Positions 48,192-60,595 of a stretch of 64,000 bases of DNA are shown here, in pieces; position 1 is the stretch's first letter, and each line of letters starts with the position of its first letter. Under the pieces are notes generated by a model, which saw only the letters and a list, made by a program, of their open reading frames with translations, was not told the DNA's origin and did no database searches. The position numbers and the translations under genes were made by a program. Source of the stretch: Apus apus (taxonomy: Eukaryota > Chordata > Aves > Apodiformes > Apodidae); contig NC_067295.1 in the NCBI RefSeq assembly GCF_020740795.1, positions 1,426,501 to 1,490,500 on the forward strand, read 5' to 3'.

Positions 48192-49265
48192 TGTCCCCAG
48201 GGGGACAGGGACCCAGCCCTGGGCCAGCACCACAGCCCAGAGCCAGGTACCCCCCTTGAAGTCCCACAGGAGCCGTGGGCAGTGTCAGGGCTTGGGACCA
48301 TTGCAAGGACACAGTCAGATCCTGATGCAACATGCATGCAAACATCACCTCCCTGGGCAATGCCAGGAGGGGCTTTACTGGAGGTCATGGGAGAGGATTT
48401 AGTGCTTTAATTTATCAGGGGAGTCATGGCAGCTGTGGATCCAGCAGCTCCTGTGAAAGTTAGAGGTCACCTGGGATTCAGTCCATTCTCCCTCAGGCAG
48501 GTACTCATCCTGCTGTGCAGCATGTGGAAATGTCACAATCCTTCTTCTGTTATTTCCCACCCCGGGGCTGGCAGAGCTACAGCCACCCTGGAGAACAGGA
48601 GTGACACCCAGACAGAGCAAGTGACTTGGGCGTCACCCAAGAAACCCAGAGCTACAGTTACTGCTAGGGGATAGGGTTGTAAATATCACTTATCCAACCC
48701 CCCCCTATTTTATATATATATATAATTTTTTTTAACTCTTTGACTTCTAGTGTGTGTTTGGGGGTTTTTAGGTTGCTTTGTGGTGGTTTTTTTTTTTTAA
48801 AGGTTAGATCACCTTGGGTAGTGAAGAACTGGCCATCAAATACATGAGTTGGCTGGACCTGCTGAATGGCTGTGGGAACAAAAACAGCTGTGGGCTCAGA
48901 ACTTCCCTCCATGAGGTCTGTGCAGGCAGAGAAACAAGCCTGGTTGTGGTGCTGTGTGTTTCCCTGCTGAGTAAGGGCCAGAACTCATCTTTATGAACAA
49001 CAACATTCCCCTTTCAGTGGGCTCTGATAGTTACTGAAACAGCAACTCTCACCCTGAACTCATTTGCTACAACTGAGTTAGGAAAATAGTGACAGGAAAA
49101 CTTAGGACCTCAGTGTAGATAAATTGCTGCCTTTCCTTTTAGTTACTCTCCCAGGTATCTTAACTTTTTTTTTGAAGCCAGCAATTTAACCAGCTTCTCA
49201 GGTGTTTATGTTGTTTGGAATTTTATACATTTTTTTGTCTGTGAAATAAAATACATGTAAATATG
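48192..49265 (+). other. NOXO1: NOXO1 3' UTR
   Basis: About 1.05 kb from the stop codon to just after an AATAAA at 49245-49250 (GTGAAATAAAATAC). It includes a (TA)n tract at about 48713-48723 and T-rich stretches. No other gene is seen. Confidence 0.65.
49245..49250 (+). terminator. Poly(A) signal of NOXO1
   Basis: AATAAA followed by a TGT-rich downstream element (tgtaaatatgtgtg). Confidence 0.7.
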
Positions 49266-49668
49266 TGTGCAGACTGCTTGGTTTTACAGGCTTTAAAAAT
49301 CTGTTACCTGGGGAATTAAAAGTGTGCTTATGTCACTCCCAGGTGCTGAGATGTGGGGTGAGCAGAGGTGAGAGACCCAAGCAAAGAGAATACTCAATAT
49401 CCACAGTGCCCAGCTGGGCTTTGGGATGTGATATGACATTGCTGGTGGTGTCTCCCAGCTCTGTAAAAAAAAAAAAAAAAATCCCCAGTAAAGACCAGGT
49501 TCTACCTCTTTTCCACACTAAATGCTGTTAAAGTATCTGGGCCTGAAAAGGCAGGGGGTGAAAATAGAAAGGGAAACCACAGCTGGGCCAAAGAAACGGC
49601 CCCTTCCGCTCCCTCAGCCCCAAGGAGACCAAAGGCTGGACTTGTTTTACAAATTCAAGCTGTAAAAA
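49266..49668. other. Tail-to-tail spacer between NOXO1 and TBL3
   Basis: About 400 bases between the two facing poly(A) signals. It contains a poly(A) run at 49464-49480 and nothing else recognisable. Confidence 0.7.
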
Positions 49669-49674
49669 TTTATT
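49669..49674 (-). terminator. Poly(A) signal of TBL3
   Basis: TTTATT on the + strand reads AATAAA on the - strand, 90 bases after the TBL3 stop codon, giving a short 3' UTR. Confidence 0.75.
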
Positions 49675-49763
49675 ACAAAATACAAGAACAGTCCAGTTGC
49701 CAAACCTGGTGGGGAAGCAGTTGGGACTCCCCCCTGCAGGCAGAGCAAGGGGTGGGAGGAGGG

Positions 49764-52700
49764 TCAGGAGGGCACGTCCCCCGGGGGGGCCGGGTCGTTC
49801 AGCCGCATGTGCTGCCACATGAACTCGATGAACATGGAGGCCTGGAGCAGCCGGCCCAGCCGCTGGAAGTGCCGCTCTGCAGAGACAGAAAGGAATGGCT
49901 GCCGTGGCAGGAGAGCTCACCAGAACGGGGCAAACACCCCCCTTCTCTTCAGACCCAGGCAACAGGGGATACGGCAACGCGGGAGGAGCCCTGGGCTCGC
50001 GCCCGCCCGCCCCGCGGGACCCACCGGTGTAGGGCAGCAGGGACTCCACGGCGGATTTAATGCCCGCGTACTGCAGGAGGCTGTCTGGTGCTTCGTGCTT
50101 CAGGAGGGTTTCCAGCACAGCCTGGGCCTCGTGGCAGTTCCGGGAGTTGGTATTCCATGTCACCAGGAATGCTAACACGGCCTCTGGGGAGGAAGGAGGT
50201 TTGTGCAGCCCGGCTGTCCCCGGGCACGCAGGACACGGGGCAGCTCAGCTCTGCACGCTGGGACTGAGGAGCCAGAGGGGCAGAACCAGCCTGCACTGGA
50301 GTGTTTCTGGAGCTGTCACAGGGACATCCTGCACACGGCGGTGGCAGAGCCACTCACATGAGCTCAGAGCAGCTGGTGGCACCATGAGCAGCACCATAAC
50401 ACAGACCCTGGGCAGCAGTCCAGCTTGAGGGTGCTGGAACTCTCAGTGGTGAACACTGAATCTAGGGAGATTCCTCTCCATTTGTTTCACTTAAGGAAAC
50501 ATCCCCTCATCTGAAAGGTTTTAGCACTTAAACCACGTTGCAACATACCTTTCTGATCCTTCCGGAGCCGAACAATGTTCTCTTCCAAGTGCTTTCTCCC
50601 ATCAGTTTCCTTGAGGATGGCTGTGGGAAAGAGAAATGAAGAGTCCATGCAGGAGTGCAGCCCCTGCACCCACGGGCTGAGAGCAGGGAAACCCTTCGTT
50701 ATCAGGGTGATTTCACTTGGGAAAACATGAGTCGCAGGACCAAGGGAACACTGAGGCTTTTGGACAATTAGACATTTTAGTCCATGTCTACCTGGAAGGG
50801 ATGTTCAGGAAAGTAAAGGGCAGAAAAACACCTTCAGGTGGACTCACCTTTGATCACCATCAACACCGTGTGCGGACGATCCAGAGAGATTGCCAGCCCT
50901 AGAGCTTTGAGGTATCTTTTCTCATGAAGCAGGTTAGAAAGCTCTTGTTCTCTGGAAAAAAAAAAAATAAAATCAGAGGCAAGAGAGCAAGACAAATGTT
51001 TGGTTGGTGGAACAAAACGCTACACAGAAAGCAGCAGATTTGGCAACAACAGTGTGTGGAGGTTTAACGCCAAGCAGTTAATGCTGGTTGCCAATCAATG
51101 CCTCAGTGCCCTCGTGCTGCAGATAATAACCCTGGCACGTTCCAGGGCTCCCTGAACTGCTCAGCAGGAAGAAGTGAAAGCAGTTTACGGATTCTGACTT
51201 TGCTTATCTTAGCAGTGCATTAACATGGAACTAATCGACTGTCAAGCTGACAGTGTTATCACAAGGGAACTAAAGATAAACTACAAGGCAGCAGAGACTT
51301 TTGTGCCCTGGCAGCCTCTAAATAGCTACGTGATGGGGTATTTGGATGCCATGGAGCTGGGTGGCTCTGGGTGTGGGCAGAGTTTGCCTTTGCAGCACAT
51401 TCTTGCACCGGATCAACTCACTTCAGAATCTGCTCCTCCTCTTTAGCTTGCGCCTCTTTCTCTTCAATTTCAGTGACATCCTATAGAAAAACAGAACACA
51501 ACTTTGCCAAATCTTCCTTCAATACAGATCCATTTTTATTTAGCCATCAGGTAATTATGAGACCAGCTTCTGCAGCAAGAAGTCTAAGTCAAATAATTGA
51601 AGTATTAAATCCAGCAACTTGCACATTCTGTCCCAACCCCCTTCAAACACCAGGGCTGTGCCGGCTGCCACGGCCCAGCTGCTGCTCCATCTGCTGGAGA
51701 AATACAGTATGGCAAAAAAAAAACAACAACCCCACACCCCAAAGATAAACCTTCCCGACCCAATTTTAAAGTGCAGGAAATGAGGAGAGCACATGTCATG
51801 CTGGAACAGGGAAGAACAAGCCTGAGCTCATTACCAGCCCAGAGCGGCAGCCCCAAGAGGTACAGCCCCACTGTACCTTCCACAGCGTGATGCAGGAGTC
51901 ACTGGATGCTGACACCACCATATCATCTTGCTTGTTAGAGTGAAGACCCCAGATTTTATCTTCATGACCATCTAAGGTTTTCACACACTCATTGGTTTTA
52001 ATTGTCCAGAGTTTTAAGAGTCCGTCAGAACCACTTGTGGAAGAGTTGGGAACACAACAAAAACAATCACTGGATGGATCCCTTCTTGCTTGGCCCCACC
52101 TCAAATACCAGATACACTTGTCCCATTCTAATGCCTCTTACACAGGAGCAGAATTAACCAAAAATCTCCAGGGGAGCACCCTCAGGGCACCCTCTGCCTG
52201 TCGTGTATGTCACCACCCCAGCAATGTCACAGCAGCCATCGAGAATCCAGTGTCACTGGAAAGGAAGTTAACCCCAGCAGAAACCTGGGCATAAACATGG
52301 CACCTTCCTATCAGCCTTGCCCAAAATAAATCCACTGCACAACTCTTCCCTCTTGCTGCTCGTATCAGCTAATTTTTCTCTTCTGGTTAGTTCTGGCACC
52401 CTCCTCTAGGCCCCTGGTGTGGCTCTTACCTGCTGAGCAGCTGTGTTCCTCGGCTTACGAAAATGATCTTCAGTACAGAGGCATCGTGACCTTCAAAGGT
52501 CTGGAAAACAGAAAGGAAGCTCTGAAGTATTGCCAGGCCTTTCCACAAAGGATAATATATACTCCCAGAGACCAAAAAGGCAAGTTCCAAAAAGCAGCCT
52601 CTATCCTTGGGACTTTCTCCTAGCAGAGGCTGAAAGGGCAGCAGATGACTTCTCCCTGTACCATTTTTCCCACAACCTGCATTTGCCTGAAGGTGTTGCC

Positions 52701-55700
52701 CAAAGTCACGTTGCAGAGGGTCTGAAGGACCAGCCCAGTGCCCAGGCTGCTGCCTCAAAGGTTGATTCCCCTGCCAGCCAGTGTACCAACACTGCTGGGC
52801 AGAGCGTGGCACAGGGACAGCAGCTGCCTCCTTGTGGTCTTAGTGAGACACAACTGGGCTGCACTGACAGTTCTGTGAGGAGCCTGAAATGTAAACCTGA
52901 GTGTTTTTCCTTCATGGCCACGGCTGTACCAGGCAGCACCAGCTCTCCTTCAACAGTCTGAAGGTGCTTTGCTCCCCTGATCTACCCCATTTCTCACTGG
53001 TTAGCTACGAAAGGATGATCACTTGAGCACTGGGCTGGTGCTCTTGCCTTGGAGCTGACAGATCCAAGATGCTGGAGAAGAAAGCTAGACCCAGACAGCT
53101 CTTCATCCAGTGCAGCCACGTTGCTGCATTTCAGCTGCAGTAACCAGCACATTTTGAAACAGCCTCATCTAATCCCCCTAACACACAAGGGCTGCCCAGA
53201 GCAAGGAGCTCTCATCACCTTCAGACAGCTGAAGTCCCGGAGACCCCAAAGCTTCAGGGTCCCATCTGCTGAAGAGGTGGCCAAGATCTGATCCACTGGG
53301 GAGAACTGCACACACCAGATCCCACGTTTATGCCCCGTGAAGACACCCAGCAAGGAGCAATCAGCAGAGGACCAGAGCTTGGCCAGCCGGTCCTGCGAGC
53401 CCGTGGCGAGGAGCTTGTCATTCGGAGAGACCGCCACGCTGTTGATGTCCTGGAGGAGCCAGGAGCAGAGAGAGCAGAGCAGGTGGGTTAAGTCTTTGCT
53501 CATGATGTTTGACAGGTAATAAATGCAGGTTACAACACAGGAGGGAAAGACTGAGGTTTCTAAGATTGATGTTTCTAAGGTCAAGTGGAGCTTTACCTTG
53601 TTGTGAGCCCTCTCGGTCACTTTTGCATGAAGGGTTTCTGGACTGGAGAGCAAGGCTGCTTTGGCTTTGGAAGTGAGGGATTCTGGGATATTCCAGATCT
53701 TGATTGTGCAGTCCTGGCTGCTGGTTACTACAAAGCTTTCTTTCATTCTGAAAGGAATAACAATGTCAAGTGTAAGGAAGCAAAAGAGCAGCCACAAAGA
53801 GGCCTCACCCTCCTGGGATTTACACACATTCAGTCACTGTGTGATACAAAACCAAGTGCTTTTATGTTTTTTCAAGCTGTCTTTCATTTTACTTAGGTCC
53901 CTGGGATGGCCTCCAGTGACTCAGACACCAGCCAAGAGCACTACTGACTCTCCTCATTTACAGATAAAGCTTTAGTGCTGTTCTTGACCAGGCAAGTTGG
54001 GCTTCGAGGCTGCTGGGCAGTGTGAGGATAGAAGAGCTGATGAACAGACATGGTGTTCAGGAAGCACCTTCCCAGACACATTCCCTTCACTCCCCAATCC
54101 TCCTTTCCAGATGATTCAAGGTTTATCTGGCAACTTATCCAGCTGCTGCTCTTTAAGGCAAACAGGAGTTAGACTGACAAATACAAACTGCACAACTTAT
54201 GGGCACAGATGTGCATCCAAACAACCCCATCCTTCCCTCAACCTCTGAGCACCAGAACAAGCTGGGACCAAGAATGAGAGCCAGGATGGCTCCAAGGCAG
54301 GCATCCACCCAAACATGCACCCTGAGGGTCAGCAAAGCAGCCAGACTCATGCTTGTGAAGGGAAACTCTGGTTTCATTACCTGGAGCAGGAGACGGCGCC
54401 CACCCCGTGGGCGTGTCCCAGGCCCCGGGCAACGCAGCTCACCCGCCCGTCCTTCTGCATCCGCCAGACACGGAGGCTTTTGTCCTGCAAGGGGAGAGGA
54501 CAGAAACTGCTGTGCTTTCCTGACCAGTCATCAGCTCCCCACCAGTTGCCTGCATCCCTGAGCCTGACTATTCCATGCTTTTGAGGGCTGAAGCTTTGCC
54601 TGGAGCGGGTGGGTGGGCACAGCCAGGCAGGGTGCTCTGCGGTGGGACTCCAGCCTGGGGGGTCATTCCTGGGTGTACCAGGGCAGTTGGCACCTCTTCT
54701 TCCAACATGTTTTTTTTTTGCTCCCAGCTCCCCATTAGTCTGACACTAATGACATCTCTGAGCTCTTCTGCAAGACTGAGATGCTTGAAGAATGAGGCAT
54801 CTCCTTTCAGGCTAATAACACATCATTGATAACACCTCCCCAGGGATAACGTACAAAAAGGACTGTGGGAGAACATTGTATTTGGGGGATGTAGGAGACA
54901 GGAATTGTGTCTGAACAAAATCCCTTTCTGGATCACCAAAAAAAAATTCCCAGCTCTGCCCATAGATAAAGGAAGAGTTTCATTCCATGAGGAAAATGAA
55001 CACACCTTCGCACAGCTGACGAACATCAGGCCTTTTCTGAAGACATCCAAAGCAAGAATTGTTTCTAAACAGAAGAAGAAAAAACAGCTGGATGCAAAGT
55101 AAGACTGAAATGAGACATCAGGAATGTGTGAATGAATGAGTGCACTGTTCACTGCCTGGGGACAGGTTTGGGACCCTTGGGAATGTATCACACTCCCAGC
55201 AGTGACAGGCCTGGGTGTGAGTCTGTCACCTGCAGCCACTGAGCTGCAGTCAGACCTGGCACCCACCACCCATGTCCTTAGTTCCAATTTAAACTGACCT
55301 CACTGCTAGTGAGAGGGACTGAACTGACAGAGCTGGAAGAAGAAAACTAGTACTTGTAAAGGCAGGACAGCATAATCCATCCTTTCTCCACACAGCTCCA
55401 AAAACCTGTTGTGATGCTGTTCCAGAGAGAAATCAAGGACACCAGTGTCCATGGAAGAGTTGTGAGGGAAGGTGGATGAAGAAATATCTGCACATCTCCC
55501 ACCCACTGAGGTCAGAGTTGATCTCACACACCTGTGTGGCCGTAGAGGATCTGGCAGTGGGATGTTGCCAGCTCAAACACTTTCAGCTGGGGGCTGTTGG
55601 TAGCCACGACGATGTGAGAATCACCAGGCCCGAGGAACTTCACATCCAGAACCTCATCGTTGTAACCTGCAAGCTGAGGGGGGCAGAAGAGAAACAGCTC

Positions 55701-58700
55701 AATGGGGAGAACAGCACCATGCTCAGCAGACTGTGTTACTGTTACTTTTTGTGTAAAACTGCGTGTGAAAATTGTATCAGACAGAAGCTGGAGCAGGGGA
55801 GGGATTTCCCTTTACTTTCCCTACATTTGTGTCTGTGCAATATTCCCCCAAACAACCCACCCCTGAAACTGGCCTTCTGGCTTGTCCCAAGGAACAGGAA
55901 AAAACAGGCAGGAGAGGAGAGCACCCCTGGGCAAAAGCTCCCACCAGGAACAGAGCTGGTCCTCAAGCCAGGATGCAGGAAGAGGGAGGCTGAGGGTTGT
56001 CACCTGCTTCCTGAGCTGCAGGGTCTGAGCGTCGTACAGGAGGATGTTGTGCTCGGCGGTCACGGTGAGGAGCTGGTTCCTGGCAGGCAGGAGCAGGCAC
56101 TGGGTCAGGCTGTGCTCACTGGGCTCCTCCTGCAGCTCAAAGGGCACGGGCTGGCTGTACACACAGGCAGCTGTGGCAACTTCCCAGACTTTCAGGATGC
56201 CTAAGGAAAAATGATGATAGAAATGATCTGCCAGAGCCAGTTTCAAGCAGTGATTGTGCAAAGAATATAAACCAAACCCTGGCCCTGCCTGCTGGGAAGA
56301 GCTACACAGCTCCAAGGCAGGACTGGGAGGGGATCCAGCTACAGTTTTAACTCTTCAGTCCAAATCAAACTTTATTGCAGTTTGAAAACATACACAGTTA
56401 AAGCTCCAGGGCACAATCTATCCTGCTCAGCCACTGCTGTGGGAGGAGCACAGAAGGCTCTGCTCTTGCTCTCCAGCCCAAGGCTCCTGCCACACAAGGA
56501 ACTCACATCCCAGAACAGCAGCAGTGCAGCATCAGGAGTCCTTCCCTGGCTTCTAAGCCTGGCAGCGACCCGCCAGGACACTCACCTTTGCTGCCAGCTG
56601 TGACAAAGTGCAACCCCTCCTTCTTCACACCCAGCTGGGAGAAATCTCCCTTTCGAGGCAGCAGGACGGCAGCTTCCACGCTCTGCAAGAGAGTTGGTCC
56701 AACAGCAGCTGAGCAGGAGGGACCCGAGTCCCATTTCAGCACCCAGAGCTGTGCCCCAGCCCGCTGGGGACAGGCAGGCAAAGACCAGGAGAGAACCAAG
56801 TTCTTCCATCACTGTCCTCCCTTCCTCCAGCAGCACTGGGGATGTGTCTCCTCAGACTGCCCAGCACGACCCCACCACGCCAGGAGATAAAGAAAATAAA
56901 CAGCTTTAGACACAGAGATTTGGGGCCTTTGGGAAGGAAGTGCAGGGGGGCAAAACTGATTTCACAACATACAGGAATGTGAAGAGGGAGAGGGACCATA
57001 GAACTGTGACTGAGGATATAGAAAGGATCTCAGAGGAACAAAGCAAAAGCCACTTCACCTCGTAGACAGGGACGGTGCGTTTACTTTCTCTGGTCTTCAG
57101 GTCCCACACCAGGCAGATTTTATCACGGCCAGAACTGCAAGCGAAAGGAGCTGTTTCAGTGCTAAACCCATAAACTCAGGCCTTGTGGGAAGAGGCCCTT
57201 GTGCAGGAAGGCACCAGCCTTCCCAGTGACAGCAGCTACACCGCCAGACACCCAGGGACCCGAACCCTCAGGCACTTGCTTGTCAGGTCAAGCAGAGGCT
57301 GGACACTTGCAGCTGCCCATCCCTTCCCAGAGGAACCTTCCCAGCTCCCACAGAACGCCCAGGCTCTGGCAGGTGAAGGGGAGAGCAGGGTGCAGCCCCT
57401 GCAGGGCTGTACCTCAGGAGGGTGTTGCCATCAGCAAAGGCCAGGGAGGTGACGGCGCTGAAGTGCCCGTCCAGGGCGGCCAGGCAGCGGCTGCAGCCCA
57501 GGTCCCAGATGCGGATCTTGTAATCCATGGAGGAGGAGAAGAGCCGTGGATGGGAGACATCAGGGTGGAACTCAACCAGGCTAGAGGGAAGGAGATGCAC
57601 TTGAACAGGAGAGGAGCAACCCGGCTGGTGTGAGCCCGGTCTTGAAAGGAACACACGCTCCACGCAGGGCTGGGTAAAGCGGTCGGTGTGGGTTTGTACC
57701 AGGACTTTCTTGGCAGGACTTCATCCCTCTGCCACCCTCCAGGAGCACTTACAACTGACCCTTGCCAGTCTTGACACCTCCTTGAGGCACAAATATTCCA
57801 TTTGGTTCCCAAGAAATTTCTTGATCAAACCCTTTCCTAGGGTCACTCACAGCTCCTTCACTGCACACCTGAAACGTCAGGGAGCAGAAGAGCCCAGACC
57901 CTGCCTGGAACTTGCTCTTGCATTCCATCAACTCCAGACTTTTCCCAGTGTCCAAGTACCACATTAATACCAGCAATGGACAAATACAGCTCATCCTTAC
58001 TGTACAACTCCCGAGGATCCTTTCAGGTTGTGTGTGCAGTACTGCTTGATCATATCCCAGATCTTGATGGTGCTGTCACAGCCACCTTGGGAAGAGGGGA
58101 TATAAAATTATCAGGGGAGGGGCAGGGGGGGGTTCACCTCATCAGAAACTGTAACAATTCACAGGTTGCAGAGGCAGCAGGAAGAAAAATGGGTTTGGTA
58201 ACCACCACACACGGCAGGAGAAGCTCATGGAGCACCTCACCCTTTCAGAGAGCAGGGCAAAACCTGAATTCTTGCAATCACACCCAGAAGACAGTGAAGT
58301 TCCAGCTCACACCCACCCTCCTCCATCTCCAGGAGTCCCAGCTCTACGCTAGGACAATGATGCCACACTACCTTATAGACATTTGACATTTATCAGCATT
58401 TTACTAAGTATATTTTAGATAGAGCAGTGAAAGGATCCCCTGTTGTCTGTTGAAACATCACTCCTAAGAAAAACCTCTTCTGCTGTCTGAGGTCAGGAGG
58501 TCACTCCCACAGCCTATATCCAGCTGAGATGAACGATCCAGAATCAGAGGAGCCATTTCCTCATCATTCCCACCCCGTGGCAGTGCCACAGGGCCGTACC
58601 TGTGGCCAGCAACGTCGAGGTGGAGTCAAAGGCCATGCTGGCAACCGGTGCCACGTGGATGGCTCTCCAGGTGCGGAGGCACCTGCCCTCTCTCCAGTCC

Positions 58701-59626
58701 CACTGCTTCAGCAGCAGCGCCCGGCTGCCCGTCACCAGCACCTGCCCACAGCCCGGGGAGGAAGCCACAGGTCACAGCTCGGCCAGCTGGCTCCTCCAGT
58801 GCCCATACACGGAGCACAGAAACGCCAGCTGCTGTGGCATTCTTGAAGCTCTGGCAGCCTCTCAGAACCCAGAAGGGGCTGGAAGCCCCTGAGCAGACCC
58901 CATGGATCTCTCTGGAAGTGCTGGGAGCTTCCTGGGGGAGCAGCCCCCAGTGCTCCCTGCTCCAGGAGCCCTGGCAGAGCAGCACAGAGACCCCCAAACA
59001 CACACCTCATCATCGGGGCTCAGGACAAACGAGGTGATGTCCTCTTCCTCATCCTATAAAAGTGAAAGGAAAAAGAGCCCAGTCACACCGGGTGTGGGGG
59101 GATGAGCTCTCCCAGCTCCCTTCTCCGCAGGCTCCCACGGACACCGAGCACTGGCAGCAGCTCCCGGCCGAGCTCCGGCCCAACACGAGTCACGGGTCTC
59201 AGCCCCTCGGGCCGTTCTCGCCCCGGGGAGCCCCCCCCGCCCGGCGGGAGGCCCGCAGCGGCTGCCCCCGGGGCCCGACCTGCTGGAGGCTGCGCAGAGC
59301 TCCCGTCTCCACATCGATGACGTTCAGCTTGGCCCCGCAGGGGCAGAACATCACCTTCCCGTCCCGGTTGATCTGGAGGAAAGCGAAGGGAAACAGGAAG
59401 GTCAGGGAGGCAGCAGACGGGGCGTCCCGAGCCCCGCGCCGGCGGCCGCGGTACCTGGACGCGCCCTCCCTTGTAGAACGGCTCGATCCTCTTGGACACG
59501 GCGTAGCTGGAAGGGAAAGAGACACGGGCGGTTGGCGCAGCCGGCAGCCCCCGGCAGCCCCGGCCCGGCGCCCGGCCCCGCCGCTCCGCACTTGCTCTTG
59601 AAGCGCACCGGGGCCGCCGCCTCCAT
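49764..59626 (-). CDS. TBL3: TBL3 / UTP13, small-subunit processome WD40 protein (complete coding sequence)
   Basis: TBL3 is the vertebrate Utp13, a UtpB subunit of the nucleolar small-subunit processome needed for 18S rRNA maturation. I resolved 22 coding exons: 59626-59592, 59506-59455, 59372-59280, 59053-59006, 58741-58600, 58085-58001, 57580-57413, 57134-57059, 56682-56586, 56200-56004, 55673-55532, 55064-55006, 54484-54381, 53747-53597, 53449-53219, 52500-52430, 52033-51877, 51480-51422, 50951-50848, 50620-50549, 50183-50025 and 49876-49764. They total 2415 nt, 804 residues (human about 808). Two WD40 propellers fill residues 20-640, with typical blades such as LLATGSQDRLAKLW and ATSSADGTLKLWG. 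The Utp13 C-terminal domain covers about 655-800 (LLHEKRYLKALGLAISLDRP, VTWNTNSRNCHEAQAVL, LLPYTERHFQRLGR). Exon 11 is taken to start at 55673 because LAGYNDEV then matches the family; the competing AG at 55667 would drop two codons and break phase. Confidence 0.97.
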
Positions 59627-59648
59627 CGCTGCCTCCGCGTGGCGGCCG

Positions 59649-59693
59649 CTTCCGGCGCTCCCGGTTGCTACGGGAGACCGGGGCCGCTTCCGG
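59649..59693 (-). promoter_or_regulatory. TBL3 core promoter: paired ETS sites and X-box-like motif
   Basis: Two CCGGAAGC sites on the - strand (59655-59648 and 59693-59686) flank an RFX-like GTCTCCCGTAGCAAC (59677-59663). They lie 20-70 bases upstream of the start codon in a CpG island with no TATA box, a common arrangement for ribosome-biogenesis genes. Motif matches only. Confidence 0.5.
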
Positions 59694-59868
59694 CGCGGGG
59701 CAGTGACGCGGCGGGGCTGGGGCCGCGGGACCCCCGGGCACGGACGGGAGGGGCCGGGGCAGCCCCCGGGGGGCGACCGCCCGGCCCAGACACCGGGAAA
59801 CGGGAATTGCATTTATTTAGGCAGTAAAAACAAGGAGACTGGCTAAACGTTCTTTCAATTCGTTCACT

Positions 59869-59874
59869 TTTATT
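59869..59874 (-). terminator. Poly(A) signal of the proposed snoRNA host gene
   Basis: The - strand reads TGCAATAAAAGTG. TBL3 starts downstream of this point on the same strand, so the signal cannot belong to TBL3; it fits the end of a short - strand transcript divergent from RPS2. Confidence 0.55.
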
Positions 59875-59913
59875 GCATCGGAAGGTTCGTCCCTCGATCC
59901 GCTTCACGGCGCT

Positions 59914-60043
59914 GCAGCCGCAGATCCCGGGCACCGCCGCACGTCCCGGGGCTCCAGCCGCAGATCCCGGGCACCGCCGCACGTCCCGGGCACCGCCGCA
60001 CGTCCCGGGCACCCGCCGCACGTCCCGGGCACCCGCCGCACCT
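59914..60043. repeat. GC-rich minisatellite between TBL3 and RPS2
   Basis: A 42-base block (gcagccgcagatcccgggc...ggggctcca) occurs twice, and its inner 17-18 base unit based on gcaccgccgcacgtcccgg continues for about three further copies. It falls in the proposed second exon of the small RNA host gene. Confidence 0.9.
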
Positions 60044-60090
60044 GCCGGAGGAAGGGGAGCGCTGAGGAGCCGCCGCTCCCGGCACCGGGG

Positions 60091-60219
60091 GGCTGTGGGA
60101 ACATGGGTTTCACTCCCCACGCAGCGCCGTGGGCAATAAGCTTGATGTTCCCTCTGCTGTCGGCACAGTTACCTCACCAGGGGCCACCGCAGACCCCCAG
60201 TGATTTTCAGACTGGGCCC
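60091..60219 (-). ncRNA. H/ACA box snoRNA, SNORA78-like by position
   Basis: On the - strand the segment folds as two hairpins separated by a hinge. The 5' hairpin has an outer stem GGCCCAGT (60218-60211) with ACTGTGCC (60169-60162), an internal loop, and an inner stem around 60201-60195 with 60183-60176. The hinge ACAGCA (60160-60155) fits ANANNA. The 3' hairpin has a perfect outer stem GGGAACAT (60152-60145) with ATGTTCCC (60104-60097), a large internal loop suited to be a pseudouridylation pocket, and an inner stem CCCAC/GTGGG (60033-60029 offset: + strand 60129-60133 with 60116-60120). ACA (60096-60094) lies three bases from the end. It sits about 48 bases from the proposed acceptor, the usual place for an intronic H/ACA RNA. 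Confidence 0.65.
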
Positions 60220-60545
60220 TGCCCCGCACCTCAGCCGGGCCCCGCAGCCACGGCCCGGCGGGGCCTTCCCTCCTCCCGCAGGAGGCACCAGGACCCCTCC
60301 CCAGCAGGGACCCCCCCCCAGCACAGCCCCCTCCCGCCCCCCTCACCTCTCCTCAGACTGCGCGCCACGCGCCCGCGCGCCTCCCTATATCGGGTCTCGC
60401 TCGCACGCGCGCGGCTGCCGCGGGCCGTACCCGCCCCGCACCCTGCATACGCGGGCGGAAGCGGCCGTTCTGCACGGTAGAGCATTCCTCATTCAGCGCG
60501 CGGGGCTCTCGCGGCCGGGTGCTGCTCTCGCGAGGCTTCGCGGGT

Positions 60546-60552
60546 TATAAAT
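60546..60552 (+). promoter_or_regulatory. TATA box of RPS2
   Basis: TATAAAT lies 29 bases upstream of a pyrimidine tract (ccttctactc from 60575) that looks like a 5' TOP transcription start, as is standard for ribosomal protein genes. Confidence 0.75.
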
Positions 60553-60574
60553 TTCGAGCGGTGGAGCCTTTGGG

Positions 60575-60595
60575 CCTTCTACTCTGAGAGATCAC
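60575..60595 (+). other. RPS2: RPS2 non-coding exon 1 with 5' TOP motif
   Basis: The short first exon begins at the likely TOP start ccttctactc and ends at a GTAAGC donor at 60596. Exon 2 starts at 60758, three bases before the ATG. TOP mRNAs are translationally controlled by mTORC1 through LARP1 (established for the class). Confidence 0.75.

Larger units (their letters stand above)
59855..60360 (-). ncRNA. SNHG9: SNHG9-like snoRNA host gene (predicted)
   Basis: In mammals SNHG9 is a short two-exon non-coding gene divergent from RPS2, upstream of and in the same orientation as TBL3. The same slot here has the needed parts on the - strand: a weak TATA-like ATATAG at about 60385-60390, a donor GAG|GTGAGG with exon 1 ending at 60347, an H/ACA snoRNA inside the intron (60091-60219), an acceptor CCGGCAG with exon 2 starting at 60041, and AATAAA at 59869-59874. 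No open reading frame is conserved-looking. Gene identity rests on position plus structure, not on sequence identity with human SNHG9. The transcription start is uncertain. Confidence 0.5.
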
